Below are positions 44,569 through 56,483 of a DNA stretch of 64,000 bases, piece after piece. A program made the position numbers and the translations under genes. Position 1 is the stretch's first letter; each line of letters starts with the position of its first letter. Origin of the DNA: Botrytis cinerea B05.10 (lineage: Eukaryota; Ascomycota; Leotiomycetes; Helotiales; Sclerotiniaceae); contig NC_037310.1 in NCBI RefSeq assembly GCF_000143535.2, positions 1,116,001-1,180,000 on the forward strand. The letters are read 5' to 3'. The notes beneath the pieces are model-generated. The model had not been told where the DNA came from. It saw nothing but the letters and a program-made list of their open reading frames with translations, and made no database searches.

Positions 44569-47414
44569 ATGCCGCCATCCCAGCTCAAGAGGCTAAAAGC
44601 CTCTCTCCGAGAGCAAGGAATTGTTGGCCCTCAGCAATCGAAGAAGCAAAAGAAACAAAACGCACAGAATGGCGCAAACAAGGAGAAGAAAATCAAGAGA
44701 AGTGTCGCGCTCAATGGAATTCGAGATCAATTCAACCCGTTCGAAATCAAGCAGGCTAAAGCACCCAAATTCGAAGTTACAAGTAATAAAACACTTGGCG
44801 GAAGGATTTCAAAGGGTATCAAAAAACCGGGTGTTGCAAGAGGTCTTGCTGAAGAGAATGTAAGTTTGTGCGAAAGGGTGCTTGACATCTGCTAATGTCC
44901 TACCAGCGCCGTAAAACTTTACTCGTTGAGATGCAAAGTAGAAACCGAGTAGGAGGTATAATAGATAAGCGTTTCGGAGAAAACGACCCCTCAATGGCCC
45001 CCGAAGATAAAATGCTCGAACGTTTTACACAGGAGAAGCAGAGAGGCCACAAAAATAGCTCGGCATTTGATCTTGAAGACGAAGAATTTTCGGGCGAGCT
45101 TACGCATATGGGACAGTCGCTTTCTCTGGATGGTCCTGCAATCCGCGACGATTTCGACGAGGAGGGATTGGAGTTGTCGGACGCTGACGACCACGAGTCT
45201 GATGAGGAGCGACAAGCACTAAAGCGCCGCCGAGGCTCAAATTCCGAAGGGTCAGATGAGGATGAGGAGGGGACAGCTCTGCCAGAACGAAAAAAATCGA
45301 AGCAAGAGGTTATGAAGGAACTTATCGCTAAATCTAAAATGCACAAATATGAGCGTCAAGCCGCCAAAGATGATGATGAGGACTTGCGAGAAGAATTGGA
45401 CAAGGACATGTCGAGCATTCATGAACTTCTTCGCGGAATGGCTCACAAACCGCCACCAGCACCAGCTGCAGCACCGGAGGATATCCCTGGCATGAATCCG
45501 GAGCGGATAGCCTTGATGAACGGCGGCGACCGAGCGAAGCTCGAAAAAGAATATGATATTCGAATGAGGCAGATGGCGCAAGACAAACGATCCCAACCTA
45601 CGGAAAGATCGAAGACCGAGGATGAAAAGATGGAGAAGGAATCGAGAAGATTGCGAGAGTTAGAGGAGAAGAGATTGCGTCGTATGGAGGGTGTGGCAGA
45701 AGATAGTGATGACGAAGAAGAGAACCGCACACGAAGGGCAGATGACGAGGAGGAAGAGGAAGAAGAAGAAGAAGAAGATTATGGACTGGGAGATGGTATC
45801 AAAACAAGACCTAGTGCTGCGGAATTGGGTGCCGATGACGAGGATGACTTCGTTATAGACGATGATCTCGTAGCGAGTGGCTCAGACATCGACGAGTCGG
45901 AGGGTGAATCTGATGGAGAGGATGGAGAATCTGATAACGAAGACGATGAGTTTCTTGAAGGTCTGCTTACTGAAGAGGAGGCCAAAAGACCGGAATTTTT
46001 GACTGGTGCAAACGCCCCTCTTCCCGAGGTGGAGCTGCCTGCCAAGAATGGCGTCAATGGTGACCTTGCTTATACCTTCCCATGTCCACAATCGCACGAA
46101 GAGCTTCTCGAGATTACCAAAGGCATCGCTCTGTTAGACCTGCCAACGGTAGTACAGCGTATCAGAGCTCTGTATCACCCTAAACTCAACTCGGAAAATA
46201 AAGTAAAGCTAGGAAGCTTCTCCGTCTCTCTCGTTTCTCATATCTCGTACCTCGCAAACCAAGCTCAACGACCGCCTTTCTCCGTACTAGAAAACATTAT
46301 CCGCCACATTCATTCGCTCTCCAAGACATTCCCTCTTGAGATTGCTAACTCCTTTAGACGACATCTCGACGAGATCAATCAATCTCGGGCTTTGGCTTTG
46401 AAGGCTGGTGATCTTGTAGTTCTCACGGCTATTGGAACAATATTCCCAACCTCGGATCATTTCCATCAAGTAGTCACACCTGCAATCTTAACCATGGGAC
46501 GCTATCTTGGTCAAAAGATTCCTCAGGATCTATCGAATTATGCCACGGGAGCATATCTTTGCACTTTGTGCTTACAATATCAACGATTATCTAAGAGATA
46601 CGTCCCAGAGGTAGCAGGCTTCATTGAGAATACTTTATGTGCTTTGGCGCCTACCAAGTTGGCCAAGATCCCAGGGAGCTTTCCATATCATGAACCAAAA
46701 AGCTCTGTGAGGATAGAAAAGGCCTCAGCATCAGACAGACAGATCGAATTCTATGACTGTATTCCACAGGAGCTTTCGGCCGATGACGAAGAGTCCCTGA
46801 AGGTCGCTTTGTTAGAGGCAAATATCAAGATCTTGAACTCAAGTGCCGATTTATGGAGTGAAAAATCAGCCTTCACCGAGGTCTTTGAACCAGCTTTGAC
46901 GATCCTCAAACATTTGGGAAGTAAATCTTGCAGGTCAAAGCTTCCAGAAAGTAGTCAAGTAAGTCATCCAGCAAATATTTACACCTATCAATACTAATCA
47001 ACCCTCTAGACCCTCATCCGTAAATCCATCTCCAAATTCCAAACCATGTTACAACTAGCGCATCTTGCCCGTCGTCCTCTCGAACTCCATCATCACAAGC
47101 CCCTCGCTATCAAAACCTCCATACCCAAATTCGAGGACTCGTACAACCCAGATAAGCACTATGATCCAGATCGTGAACGCGCTGAAACTGCTAAGTTGAA
47201 GGCTGAACATAAGAAGGAGAGGAAGGGCGCTATGCGTGAATTGCGCAAGGACAGCAATTTCATAGCGAGAGAGAGCTTGAGACAGAAGAAGGAGAAGGAT
47301 GCCGCGCATGAGAAGAAGATGAAGAGACTTATTGCGGAGATCCAGGGCGAGGAAGGAAAGGAGTCGAAGGCTTATGAGCGGGAGAAGGAGTGGAGGAAAA
47401 AGGGAAAGAAATAG
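44569..47414 (+). CDS. NOP14: Nucleolar complex protein Nop14 (40S ribosome assembly), 915 aa
   Basis: Three exons: 44569-44859, 44907-46958 and 47010-47414. The start MPPSQLKRLKASLRE lies 3 bp after a CAAG context and is the first ATG. The N-terminus is basic. DQFNPFEIK and GGIIDKRFGENDPSM are Nop14 signatures. The middle is highly acidic (runs of Glu at about 45755-45778), as is typical, and the C-terminal half is helical (KTFPLEIANSFRRHLDE, ILTMGRYLGQKIPQDL). The basic coiled tail ends EKEWRKKGKK. Nop14 belongs to the small-subunit processome, with Emg1 and Noc4, and is needed for 18S rRNA maturation and 40S export in the nucleolus. The length is close to that of other fungal Nop14 proteins. 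Confidence 0.94.
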
Positions 47415-47743
47415 ATGTTTCTGTGAAGGGATGGGGATTAATGGCGGTGTGGTGCCATATGCGGTAGTCTCACCACGTAATGTGTGGATTGGTTAGTGGT
47501 GTGCATTTTGGATCTGTGGACCTGAAAGAAAATCATGCATAAATGATATAGATACCACCTCGAAGGTCAAAAGAATAAGATTCATTTTCCATATTGCTTG
47601 CTCTCCATACAGTTATGCTTTAACCCTCGTTATCATGCCTTGTTATTCATTGTGTTCATATGCGGGTCGTCCTTCCATCCCTTTCGAAAATCAATATTGG
47701 CTTCATTGGCTCCATATATTCATTGCCCCGCCCGATCTGAGAA
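47415..47743. other. Convergent intergenic spacer
   Basis: Spacer between the NOP14 stop and the stop of the minus-strand peptidase gene; probably 3' untranslated sequence of both. Confidence 0.4.
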
Positions 47744-50348
47744 CTAATTTACACTCATTTTCTCGATGCTCTTTCTCAACTCTTCATTCTCCTTGGTAAT
47801 ACCACTGTATTTGTTAATCCAGTCGAAAACCTCCTTATGCCAGACCCTTGAATTTTCAGGTTTCAACACCCACTAAGATCACACGACATTAGCATCATAC
47901 TAAAACAACCGAGCACCCCAGGGGGAGAAAAAAACTTACATGATTTTCATCCGGAAACGTCAAGAATCTACTTTCTACTCCGCGGGTTTGCAACACATTG
48001 AAGGGGGCAAGTCCCTCTGAAATGGGCAATCGATAGTCCAAATCGTTGTGGATAATTAGATGAGGGGTAGCCCAATTAGCGACGTGATTGGCAGGATTCC
48101 ATTTTGCGTAACCTTCAGGATTGTCCCAGATTGTACCTTCGAAGTCGTGATGGGGGAAGAATAATTCGTCGGATGTGTATTGGTTTAGAGTCGAGAAGAC
48201 ACCGTCATGGGTTACAAGAGCTTTGAATTTTCGACCCAAATCGTGACCTTGGATCCAATTTACCATGAATCCACCGTAACTGGCGCCGCACGCTACAGCA
48301 CGGTTGGTATCGACGTAGGGTCTAGCATGTGTCAATATTGGCTATCATTTATGGGGAAATCAGAGAATATTTTAAAAGCTTACAAGTTCTCTTCAATATA
48401 CTCGAACCCCTTCACAAGGTCTATATATGGTCGTCCACCCCATTGACCTTTGATGCCATCTTGCAACGCCATACCGTAGCCAGTGCTTCCTGTCGGGTTC
48501 GGGGTCACTACAACGTAGCCTTGTTCAGCAAAGACCGCGGGGTTCCATCGCGTGCTCCATCCTTCGTTCCAAGCACCTTGCGGCTAAGTCTATGATTAGT
48601 ATATTGCAGAAATTATTCTTAGACATTGAGTCACTTACTCCACCATGAATGAGATACGCAAGAGGATACTTCTTGTTCTTATCGAAGTTTGATGGTCGAA
48701 ATACCCAAGCGTGGACTTTGTAATCTCCAGCTCCTGTATACCAGAACTCATCAACCTGCTTTTGTGAAAGTCCGAAAGCTTTTCCATCATCTGAGCTGGA
48801 TGAAACGGTGATTCTATCTGATGGTTTGGATGGGTCGATAATTGAATAGACACTGTTGTCAATTAAGGAATTCCCACTGAGAAATATTTCACCGCTTGGC
48901 AGAACATGCTGTTCCGTGATGGTTCCGCTGCTAGTTAGAGCTTCAGGTAATTTAGTAGCATGGCGTGGAGAAGCTGGTAGTTTGAACAGCTTTACTCGAC
49001 CGTCTTCTTCCGCTGTTACGTAGATCTGGGTTCCGTCGTTGCTGAATGTGACACCTTCGGGTTTCAAATCCCATCCACCCTTTCCGTCCTCTGTTTCGAA
49101 GAATTCTTGAACATTAGTGAGGTCAGTAATGTCAGGTATCAACAAAAGTCTTGTCTTATCACTTTCGTACTGAATACCTGGTTTTTGTTAGAACATTGCT
49201 CGCTTGAGAGATGAAGATATGTTACATACTCTTCATTCTTGTGAAAATCACAGACTTAGCATCTGGCGACCACACGGGCCCTTGACTGTATCCTTTGAGA
49301 TTACCAGTCTTGACCAACTGGGGCGTTGGAGCCTCCAGCTCTGTGAATGTCTTCAGCGGGATGTAGTATAGATCAGTCTTCGTATAATTGGCTGGGTCAA
49401 TCTTGGGATCTTTGGCGACGAAGACTATGCCGTTTTTACTAATATCGAAATCTCCTGTTCCTCCAAATGGTGGTACTGGAGACTCAAGAGATATTTTATG
49501 ACCCGTCAAAGCATTCACCAATCCAGAGACTTTGACGTCTCCAGCTTCCTTGCTTTTTGTAATCGTTGCATACCAGATCGCATTCTTGTTTTCCGTTACC
49601 CATGCATCCCATTCTCTCACAAATAGCTTTGAGTAAGTTTTGGCCGTTGACAGAGGCTTCTTAGCTGTTTCGGCATTGTATAAATTACCGGATGGAGTTG
49701 CCAAGCCTGAGAGAGGCGAGAATTAGCTATAGTAGAAGCGACAGTATATTGTGAACTAGACGGCATCCGATGATATGACTAAGAGAATCGGACGTTCGCA
49801 CTGAACTATTGTTCACGTGGAGTTGAAACCTGGAAGTCATTCGGAGATTTCAAAGAAGAAAAAACAAGTGATTATAGTACATACCAGAAACAGCTATAGC
49901 TACAACATCCGAAGTAAGAGCTGTAAGTTTCACATTTGAGATAGCACCGTCGAAAGTCGTGATGATTTTAGGCCTACAAGCTGTCAATCAGAGATCGTTC
50001 ACGAATGATACCTATATTGAGACATATTTACTTCTTTTGTAAATCATCTGCGTCGGCCAGTACCAAATGAGTCACGCCCTTCTCTCCAGCTCTCAACCAT
50101 ATTACCTCGTTCTTCCATCCCAGCCACACTGGCTCACTATCATTTGCATCATCGCTCAGGGTTGAACTTTCCCCCGAGCCTATATTTAACACATTGATTT
50201 TGGCAGTCTTGGAATGGGATTGGAACGAATACGTTGATACGGTATACAATGCCAGTTTACCATCTGCGTTTGGTGTTGCTGCTGATCTCCGAGGTGCAGA
50301 AATCAACACTTCGGGGGTGAAAGTGGAGGGATTAAAGCGGATAGTCAT
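47744..50348 (-). CDS. dpp5: Dipeptidyl-peptidase V type serine peptidase (S9), 710 aa, no signal peptide
   Basis: Seven exons: 50348-50032, 49973-49885, 49706-49230, 49177-48639, 48583-48384, 48321-47940 and 47872-47744. All keep frame. The N-terminal part ([20 protein letters not shown] onward) forms a beta-propeller-like region. The C-terminal alpha/beta-hydrolase domain contains [31 protein letters not shown] and the nucleophile motif CGASYGGFM (Ser). An Asp-containing segment (HNDLDYRLP) and [14 protein letters not shown] supply the other triad residues. The family removes X-Ala and similar dipeptides. Secreted DppV enzymes of other fungi have a signal peptide, while here the first ATG begins directly at the mature-like sequence, so an intracellular enzyme is likely. 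Confidence 0.9.
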
Positions 50349-51432
50349 GATTTGATTGTCCAACTTGATTCTGATTCTGGTGCAGATGGGGAGGAAATGT
50401 CTAATCGTTCGACAGTTTGATGGTTTAACTTTTCGACCGAGCAAGCGTTGATAATTGACAATTGACAATTAGAAAACAATGTGTTGGATATGGCGGCGAC
50501 TCTTACACCGCAATGGAGCCTCTTGTTGACAAGCACGTGATATGCGATGCACGCTCGCAAGAGGCAAGCTCAATAGAAACCCCGCACATGATATCCGACA
50601 CTAGCCTTGAAATCACCTTAGTCACCTTAGTCACTTTTAGCTTTAACGATGTTCTTCTATCGAGAATCAACTTCAGTCTAATCTGATCTCGAAATGTCAT
50701 GATTGCCTTTCTAGTCGTGGCAGTAGAATCTTTATATTGCTGCCACGGATTGACTTGCCGATATTTGGCTCCAAGGCCTTGGCAACGGATCTGTTGCTGA
50801 AGCGCCGTAGGTACCTAGGTTACTAAGACCTCTTATGTTGGAGCCAATGATCACTTTGTAGCCCAATTTTCCACCAGTCAATATCAACCATGATATACAT
50901 AGGTATCCTTTCGTGACCTGTTCAAAGTTGTGGAGATTATGCTGTTTGTGTAGAAGAAAAAAACATTCACACAGTCAGTCCAGTTCTAGCCTTTGGGCAC
51001 TGCAATTCAATCTGAAGGAATTGCATTGAGGTTTGCAAATCCATGCCACGTTAAGTCATTCCTTTCTATGCCGTGGAACCCATCCTCTTCGTGCTGCTGA
51101 GTGTCAACGAATCTCATCCTCTTATCTGGGGCCAAGTCTCTCCAGGATCACTTCCCTTGGCCGCGATTTAATCACAAAACCTGACAATAGGACTAGAATT
51201 GGATGGGATCCTCATTTATCCTAGGCTTCCAAGAATTACAACTACGATTATTTACATATTAGTGCTACATATGCTTATGGTGCTTTTTATTTATATAACT
51301 GTGCTTGTTGGTTGCTTCGCGTGCCATTTGCTATTCGCAAATTCATCCTCGTCTTCGTCTTCTCTTTCTTTCTTTCGCTGCGCTTCTTTCCTGTATGCTT
51401 TTTTTTATTAATTATTGGCCGAAGACACCATC
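50349..51432. other. Divergent intergenic region
   Basis: Promoters of the peptidase and of the membrane-protein gene. ACCTAGGT is at 50813-50820. A CT-rich stretch (about 51345-51400) precedes the plus-strand gene. No other gene is supported. Confidence 0.4.
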
Positions 51433-52774
51433 ATGATCTCATTTCGAGGATTTATGCTGCATTTATTGATAATAGCGCTATGTCGAGCCGAGATAACTTT
51501 CAAATCTCCTTCCATGGGAGAAGTTGTCGGCCCAGGAGCGTACAAAATTCGTGCGAGTGATAGCGGGATAGTGCCCACCTTGGGACAATTTGACGACGCG
51601 AGTTGGGAAGTTGTTCTTTTCACTGGAAATGATACTGCTCCAGTAAGTTGTTGTCACTTGGATGCGTTCGCACGGTGTATATATCGCAAGGAAGAGAAAG
51701 AAAAAGTTGAAAAACGGATCGATGAAGCGGATTGACAAAGCGATGCTGAATACATACATCTACAGTTTGAGCTTTATATATACAAAATATCCGGATACCA
51801 AATGAAAGATCCAACGACTCAGTCCCCTCCAGTGAATATCAGAAACAGCTCAGGTCCGAACCTGGAAGACAAATTGTAAGATGCCTGCTACCCCCTTTAG
51901 AACACCTACCAATACAGAATAGCTTTTTCGGGTATCGCTCCTATCTGACATCCAATGAATCTATTTGGGTCACAGCCTACTCGGACCGATTTACTCTTAC
52001 AAACATGACCGGTTCTTTACCCGATGATGTAACTGCCGCAAATAATAATGTGAACTCGACAACTGCTCCAAAACGAACAATCTCTTGCGGCGCAAAGTCT
52101 GGAGGAGAGGTGAGTTTACCCGATCCACCAATTAACTTTGCTTTGATTACACACTTCCGTTCCCTAACCTCACACTCTACCTCTATTTTCCATTATACAT
52201 TCCCCTTTCACTTCCATAAACAGCATTGGCATCTCGTTTTCACCTTCCCCGCCAGAACTTGTCCTCAATACACGATACTGACCCTCATCTCTTATAGTGT
52301 GACGAGAAGGTATTAGAAACCCTGGGGCTAGGATCGGTGACGACAAATGATCCAAGTGTTAGTACAACGGCCACAGCAACCGCAACGGGGTCTGCCCCAG
52401 AGGACACAACTTCAGCTGGAGACCAAGCCGATACCAGCACGGATAGTGGTAGAAGATTAAGCCGTGGGGCATTTGCGGGGGTAGTCGTGGGTGTCGCGGT
52501 AGCAATATCGGTAATGATCGCAGCGGGGGTGTTCTTTCTAATGAAAGCCAAGAAGAAGAAGAGGAAGAAGAATATGCCGGAACGAGAAACGGTTGGAAAT
52601 GACAAAGATTTGACAAATCAAGGATCGAATGCATTTCATGGAGGGGATACCTATGGAGGAGTGATGAAGAAGAATGGGATTGAAGATGTGGGCAGACGAG
52701 AGTTGGAAGATCGTAGAACGTATGAGATGAGTGCGGGGTACCATGAAATAGCAGAATTACCGCAAAACTCGTGA
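51433..52774 (+). CDS. Single-pass membrane protein with extracellular domain, 327 aa
   Basis: Four exons: 51433-51642, 51766-51875, 51923-52109 and 52298-52774. MISFRGFMLHLLIIALCRA is a signal peptide. The luminal or extracellular part (to about residue 195) has ITFKSPSMGEVVGPG and GQFDDASWEVVLFTGND, a pattern seen in Kre9/Knh1-like fungal surface proteins; that link is tentative. A Thr/Ser/Ala-rich spacer (STTATATATGSAPEDTTS) precedes one membrane helix (FAGVVVGVAVAISVMIAAGV) and a basic stop-transfer segment (KAKKKKRKK). The cytosolic tail is about 75 residues with no catalytic motif. The layout (signal, Ser/Thr-rich region, one helix, short tail) is like wall-stress sensors of the Wsc/Mid2 type. 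A sensor role is an inference only. Confidence 0.75.
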
Positions 52775-53634
52775 GCTCTATCAGTATAATAATAGACTTG
52801 AGATAACTAGGTATATTTTTGATAGCCACTCGTTCCATATACTAAACATGTGTATAGCGTCTTGGAGGTCTCAAAATACCGGCGATGAAAGACCTTGGAC
52901 TAAAGTCATTTGAAACATTAAGCCCACTTTGACATTGCAGTGCTCTTAAATAACCACACTTCTTTGGACATCTAAACATTAACAAAATATTTCCTGTACT
53001 TCGCATTATTGGGACATTTCCTAGAATATGAAATTCTGGTTCCTGAACAGGAGTAACTCGTTTATTGATCAGACTGTACAATCTTGAGTGTGTGAATCCG
53101 TCTAATGCGAACAAGCTTCCAGCATTTTTCCGTGTCTCATCTCAAACCGCTTTACGATCATTTCGAGACGAAAAGGATATGAAGCTTTACCATCTTTCGG
53201 TTCGGCAGTGAACTATCGGTGGAAACGCTGATTCGTATATCTGCTCACTAAAGCGAGTGTTCGTACATTTGGCTCTCATGTTCTATAACCTGGGGTTGAT
53301 ATATAGCAGGTTTGTGTACCTATTTGGATTAGATGGACTGGTCGAGATACAAAGAATAGAACATGGGAGGAGGACTATCAGATCAGTTATGATGAATGAA
53401 TTTTTTATTTTCGCAGTCAAACGTACACTTTATTAGAGCCTCTGATCATGAACGCCTAACCCTAAAGTTTAAAACCCCGCAGAGGATGATCCAATACCAC
53501 AGTGCCGGTACTACGCGCGACTGCCCCACAAGAAATACCCTTCGTTCGTCAGCCTTGTGGCTGACCATTCTGGGCAAATCAAACCATAATTCCCTTCATA
53601 ACCACTTTTGTTACTGAATGTAGTTTCGTTAAAC
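52775..53634. other. Intergenic region
   Basis: 3' sequence of the membrane-protein gene and the promoter of the next gene. No gene or repeat of note is seen. Confidence 0.4.
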
Positions 53635-54667
53635 ATGGCGATGCTATCGCCAGTGGGACAGGAGCGGTTGTTATTCTTAGGGCTGGGAATTACAACTTGT
53701 GCTGTTTTGGCCTTTGTGCGTTATCGCCTTGTTCATTTTCGTGAAGCTGCCACAATTCCACCTCCCGAGAATAAATCGCACTTCATCGACCAGAAGACGG
53801 AGGATTCTTTGAAGCTCAGTACATTGGAGAAGTTGATTAAGAATCCGAACTACGGAATTCAAGAGACTGCGTCGATCATTGTCTGCGAACGTGCTCTGCA
53901 CAATGAATACGCCATTAACAGCCTCCTTTACGAAATCAGTCAACCGGAATACAGCAAACGAGCGATAGCAGTTCGAGCATTTATCTTGATTGTGAACAAT
54001 TGTAGGTATTTCCACTCTCAGTTTCCTGTTCGCTTTTCCGTTCCATCAAACTCATCCCGTTCTAGCAACTGTCAAACGAATACACAAGCCCGAAACATAT
54101 GAAGCACTGGTCAAAAGCTTGGAATATTCTGTCGAGGACTACGTGCACCATGAATACGACCCGGATTGGGATAACTGGCCCCTTCGCGACACAGCGGAGA
54201 AAAGCTGCCTCATGATAATATACGAATTGATTTACAAATACGGGGTTCAGGAACTTCTAAACGCTGGGTTTATAGAACGTTGGTTGGTGAAAGAGCCCTG
54301 GGGTGTAACCACAGAGGAACGTTCAATAAATTTCATGGACTCACTCAACAAAGAGAAGAGCTTGAATCGAGTGATTGTGCCACTATTTGATGATGAAAGG
54401 GGCAGGAGAATGTTAGAGGAAGCGAAACTTTTACCGGCAAGTCCTGATTCAGCTTCAAGGCATCTTGGGATGGAAGGGACTGAGGATCACGACATGGAGG
54501 ATTTTGATAGCAATTTTGCTGAGAGAAGGCCAAGGGATCAGACTACGGCAGAAGATTATCTCAGAAGACGCCATAGGGAGGCCATGGTTCTGAACGATGG
54601 TACAAGACCCTTCGAAAGAGGCGATATTTACGAAAATCAACAAAGACCCAGGGAGTCTGTCGAATGA
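53635..54667 (+). CDS. Conserved-looking membrane-anchored helical protein, 322 aa
   Basis: Two exons: 53635-54001 and 54066-54667, with a GTAGGT donor and a CTAG acceptor that join IVNN to STVKRIHKPE. The start is ATG 53635 (MAMLSPVGQ); the frame before it begins at TTG. Residues about 12-32 (LFLGLGITTCAVLAFVRYRL) form a single N-terminal membrane anchor. The rest is helical: LEKLIKNPNYGIQETASII, SKRAIAVRAFILIVNN and a YGVQELLNAGFIERWLVKE segment that looks like armadillo-type helical repeats. The tail is acidic to polar with EDHDMEDFDSNFAERRPRD. I know similar uncharacterised ascomycete proteins in general form but cannot give a function. Placement on an organelle surface is an inference from the anchor. 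Confidence 0.75.
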
Positions 54668-56483
54668 AAAATATATATATATATATATATATTCATGCAA
54701 GAACAATCCAACGACTTCAGACAAAGTCAAAAAGTCTGCTTTCGCAACCGGCACACCCAAGTAGTCAATTGCTGAGGTACGTTCTACATTGGAACAATAA
54801 TATACTATATCGCGTTCGCTCTTGTGGTTTCCATATAAGTAACTCACTGACCTGGATAACAGCCATAGAAAATAAAGCGTTCACTATGGAGCGACAGGAT
54901 TAGGATAACATGGCACCCGTCGCTTTACCGGCTCACATTTCGAGCTCCTGGAATTGGTTTGTCTAGATTTAAGGTTAGCAAGTGTGAAGTAATCGGATAT
55001 CTTGACGTTGACAGTAGAAGGGGGATCAGATAGACCATTTGTTAGCTTTAAGTTGCAAGAAAATCAAAGTTCTATTTAACCGTTCAAAAAACATTTCCAA
55101 ACTGAGTGATGTTCTTATTCCTAGTGCACTTTACATGCTACAAAATACTCAGCTCAGAGCTCAGAGCTCAGATCTCAGATGACGGACTATCATGATGCTT
55201 ACCCGTACCTGTCTGTACTTGTCTGTACCTGCATCAATTGCAAGGACCAGGGGGCTATCCTGACATCAAAACAATGTTGGACAAGCAACGAAATGGAAGA
55301 TTCTCATGAACTGTGTGTGATTTTCTGTATCGATGAAGCTGCAGTGGATAGAATGCTGAGCCTTTGAAGCTTCAATGGGCTTCAGTCACTCATCACTCAT
55401 CACTCATCACTCATTACTAGCTGTCTAGACAGCACGATGTGTACTTTTTGTGACGGTTGGTTTCAATCTTTCCCTCCAGACCCAATGCTCGTATCTATAT
55501 TAAGATCCCCACACACTCCGATAGGCAGAACTACCTCTCGAATTACTGGCAGAATTAATCAGGTTTATCAGCTCAAGAGAGACGTGCCATACCAGCAAAA
55601 GCATGGATCGCTGAAAGATACTCTAGGTGATCCTTTGAATGGGGACAATATAGAATCACCCAATATGGACCATCGCCATGAGGCGTTTCGCCGGACTATC
55701 TAATTAATGATGATGACGAGGACAGCTGCTTCATATCCTCTCTAGGAGGAGAGCAACAGCGGATTAGATCGGATATGTATAATACGCCTGCAGAAGCTTC
55801 ATCATTGGGCCCCGGCTATGCTTCCGCTTCCATAGGAAATGGTAGAATGATCTTACAGAACAAGGAATGAGGAGCCACAATTTGATTACATTCATGCCCA
55901 CTGATGCCATTGGCTATAGTTTCCGTGTTGGATGTTGACTTTGACCTTCTTCCACCACTCTCAAGTTCGCCGTTGCTTCCCTCTATTGCAGGGGTCGGAT
56001 CAACATGTCTATAAACAAACATATGTACCGGCGTTGATCTCTCCTGCAGACTGCATTTGCACTTGCTTCCCTCTTCCTCCTCCCGTTTCCTGGTCTTCTT
56101 CTACAAGCTGCAGGCGAGAGAGATAACTTCTACGCACCTTCCATATCCCTCACCTCTTCTCTCCCCACAAGTTCGTTCATAATCCTTTCGTCCTGTTGTT
56201 TTGTCTAGCATTACCTTGCAATTCTTAACAACGGCCGATCGTGGACATCAATCAATAAAAAGGACGACAAATCATCTTATAATTATTATCCCAAACTTTC
56301 ATTGCACAAATTTGAATTGGATACTCATTTGGCTTTATTCGGAGCGATAAACGTAGAAATTAATCGTATAGGGGCTTTTATCAGACAATCAAGAACGGTG
56401 ATTGGCTCACAGCGGTGAATTGTGAGGGGTGGTAATACAGAAAACAAATAGTATAGGGAGTATTTTTGGGTGGATTGTTACCA
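54668..56483. other. Intergenic region with short repeats and a possible broken frame
   Basis: Contains (AT)n at 54670-54692, GAGCTCA-type repeats at about 55150-55178, and TCACTCA units at about 55385-55412. The stretch 55437-55870 has protein-like readings in two frames and is listed separately. The right end holds the CAP-Gly gene promoter. Confidence 0.4.
55437..55870 (+). pseudogene. Possible broken gene fragment
   Basis: One frame runs 55437-55703 (starting MCTFCDGWFQSFPPD), and a second frame carries on with GVSPDYLINDDDEDSCF and MILQNKE to a TGA at about 55868-55870. Each frame looks coding on its own, but joining them needs a frame change near 55690 that no canonical intron explains. 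No family is recognised. Chance open reading is a real alternative. Confidence 0.25.

Noticed and set aside
45443..46057. Ser-rich minus-strand frames inside NOP14
   Set aside because: They are the complement of the acidic Glu/Asp-rich coding region.
52285..52838. Minus-strand frames opposite the membrane-protein gene
   Set aside because: Plus-strand exons explain the region with proper splice sites, a signal peptide and a membrane helix.
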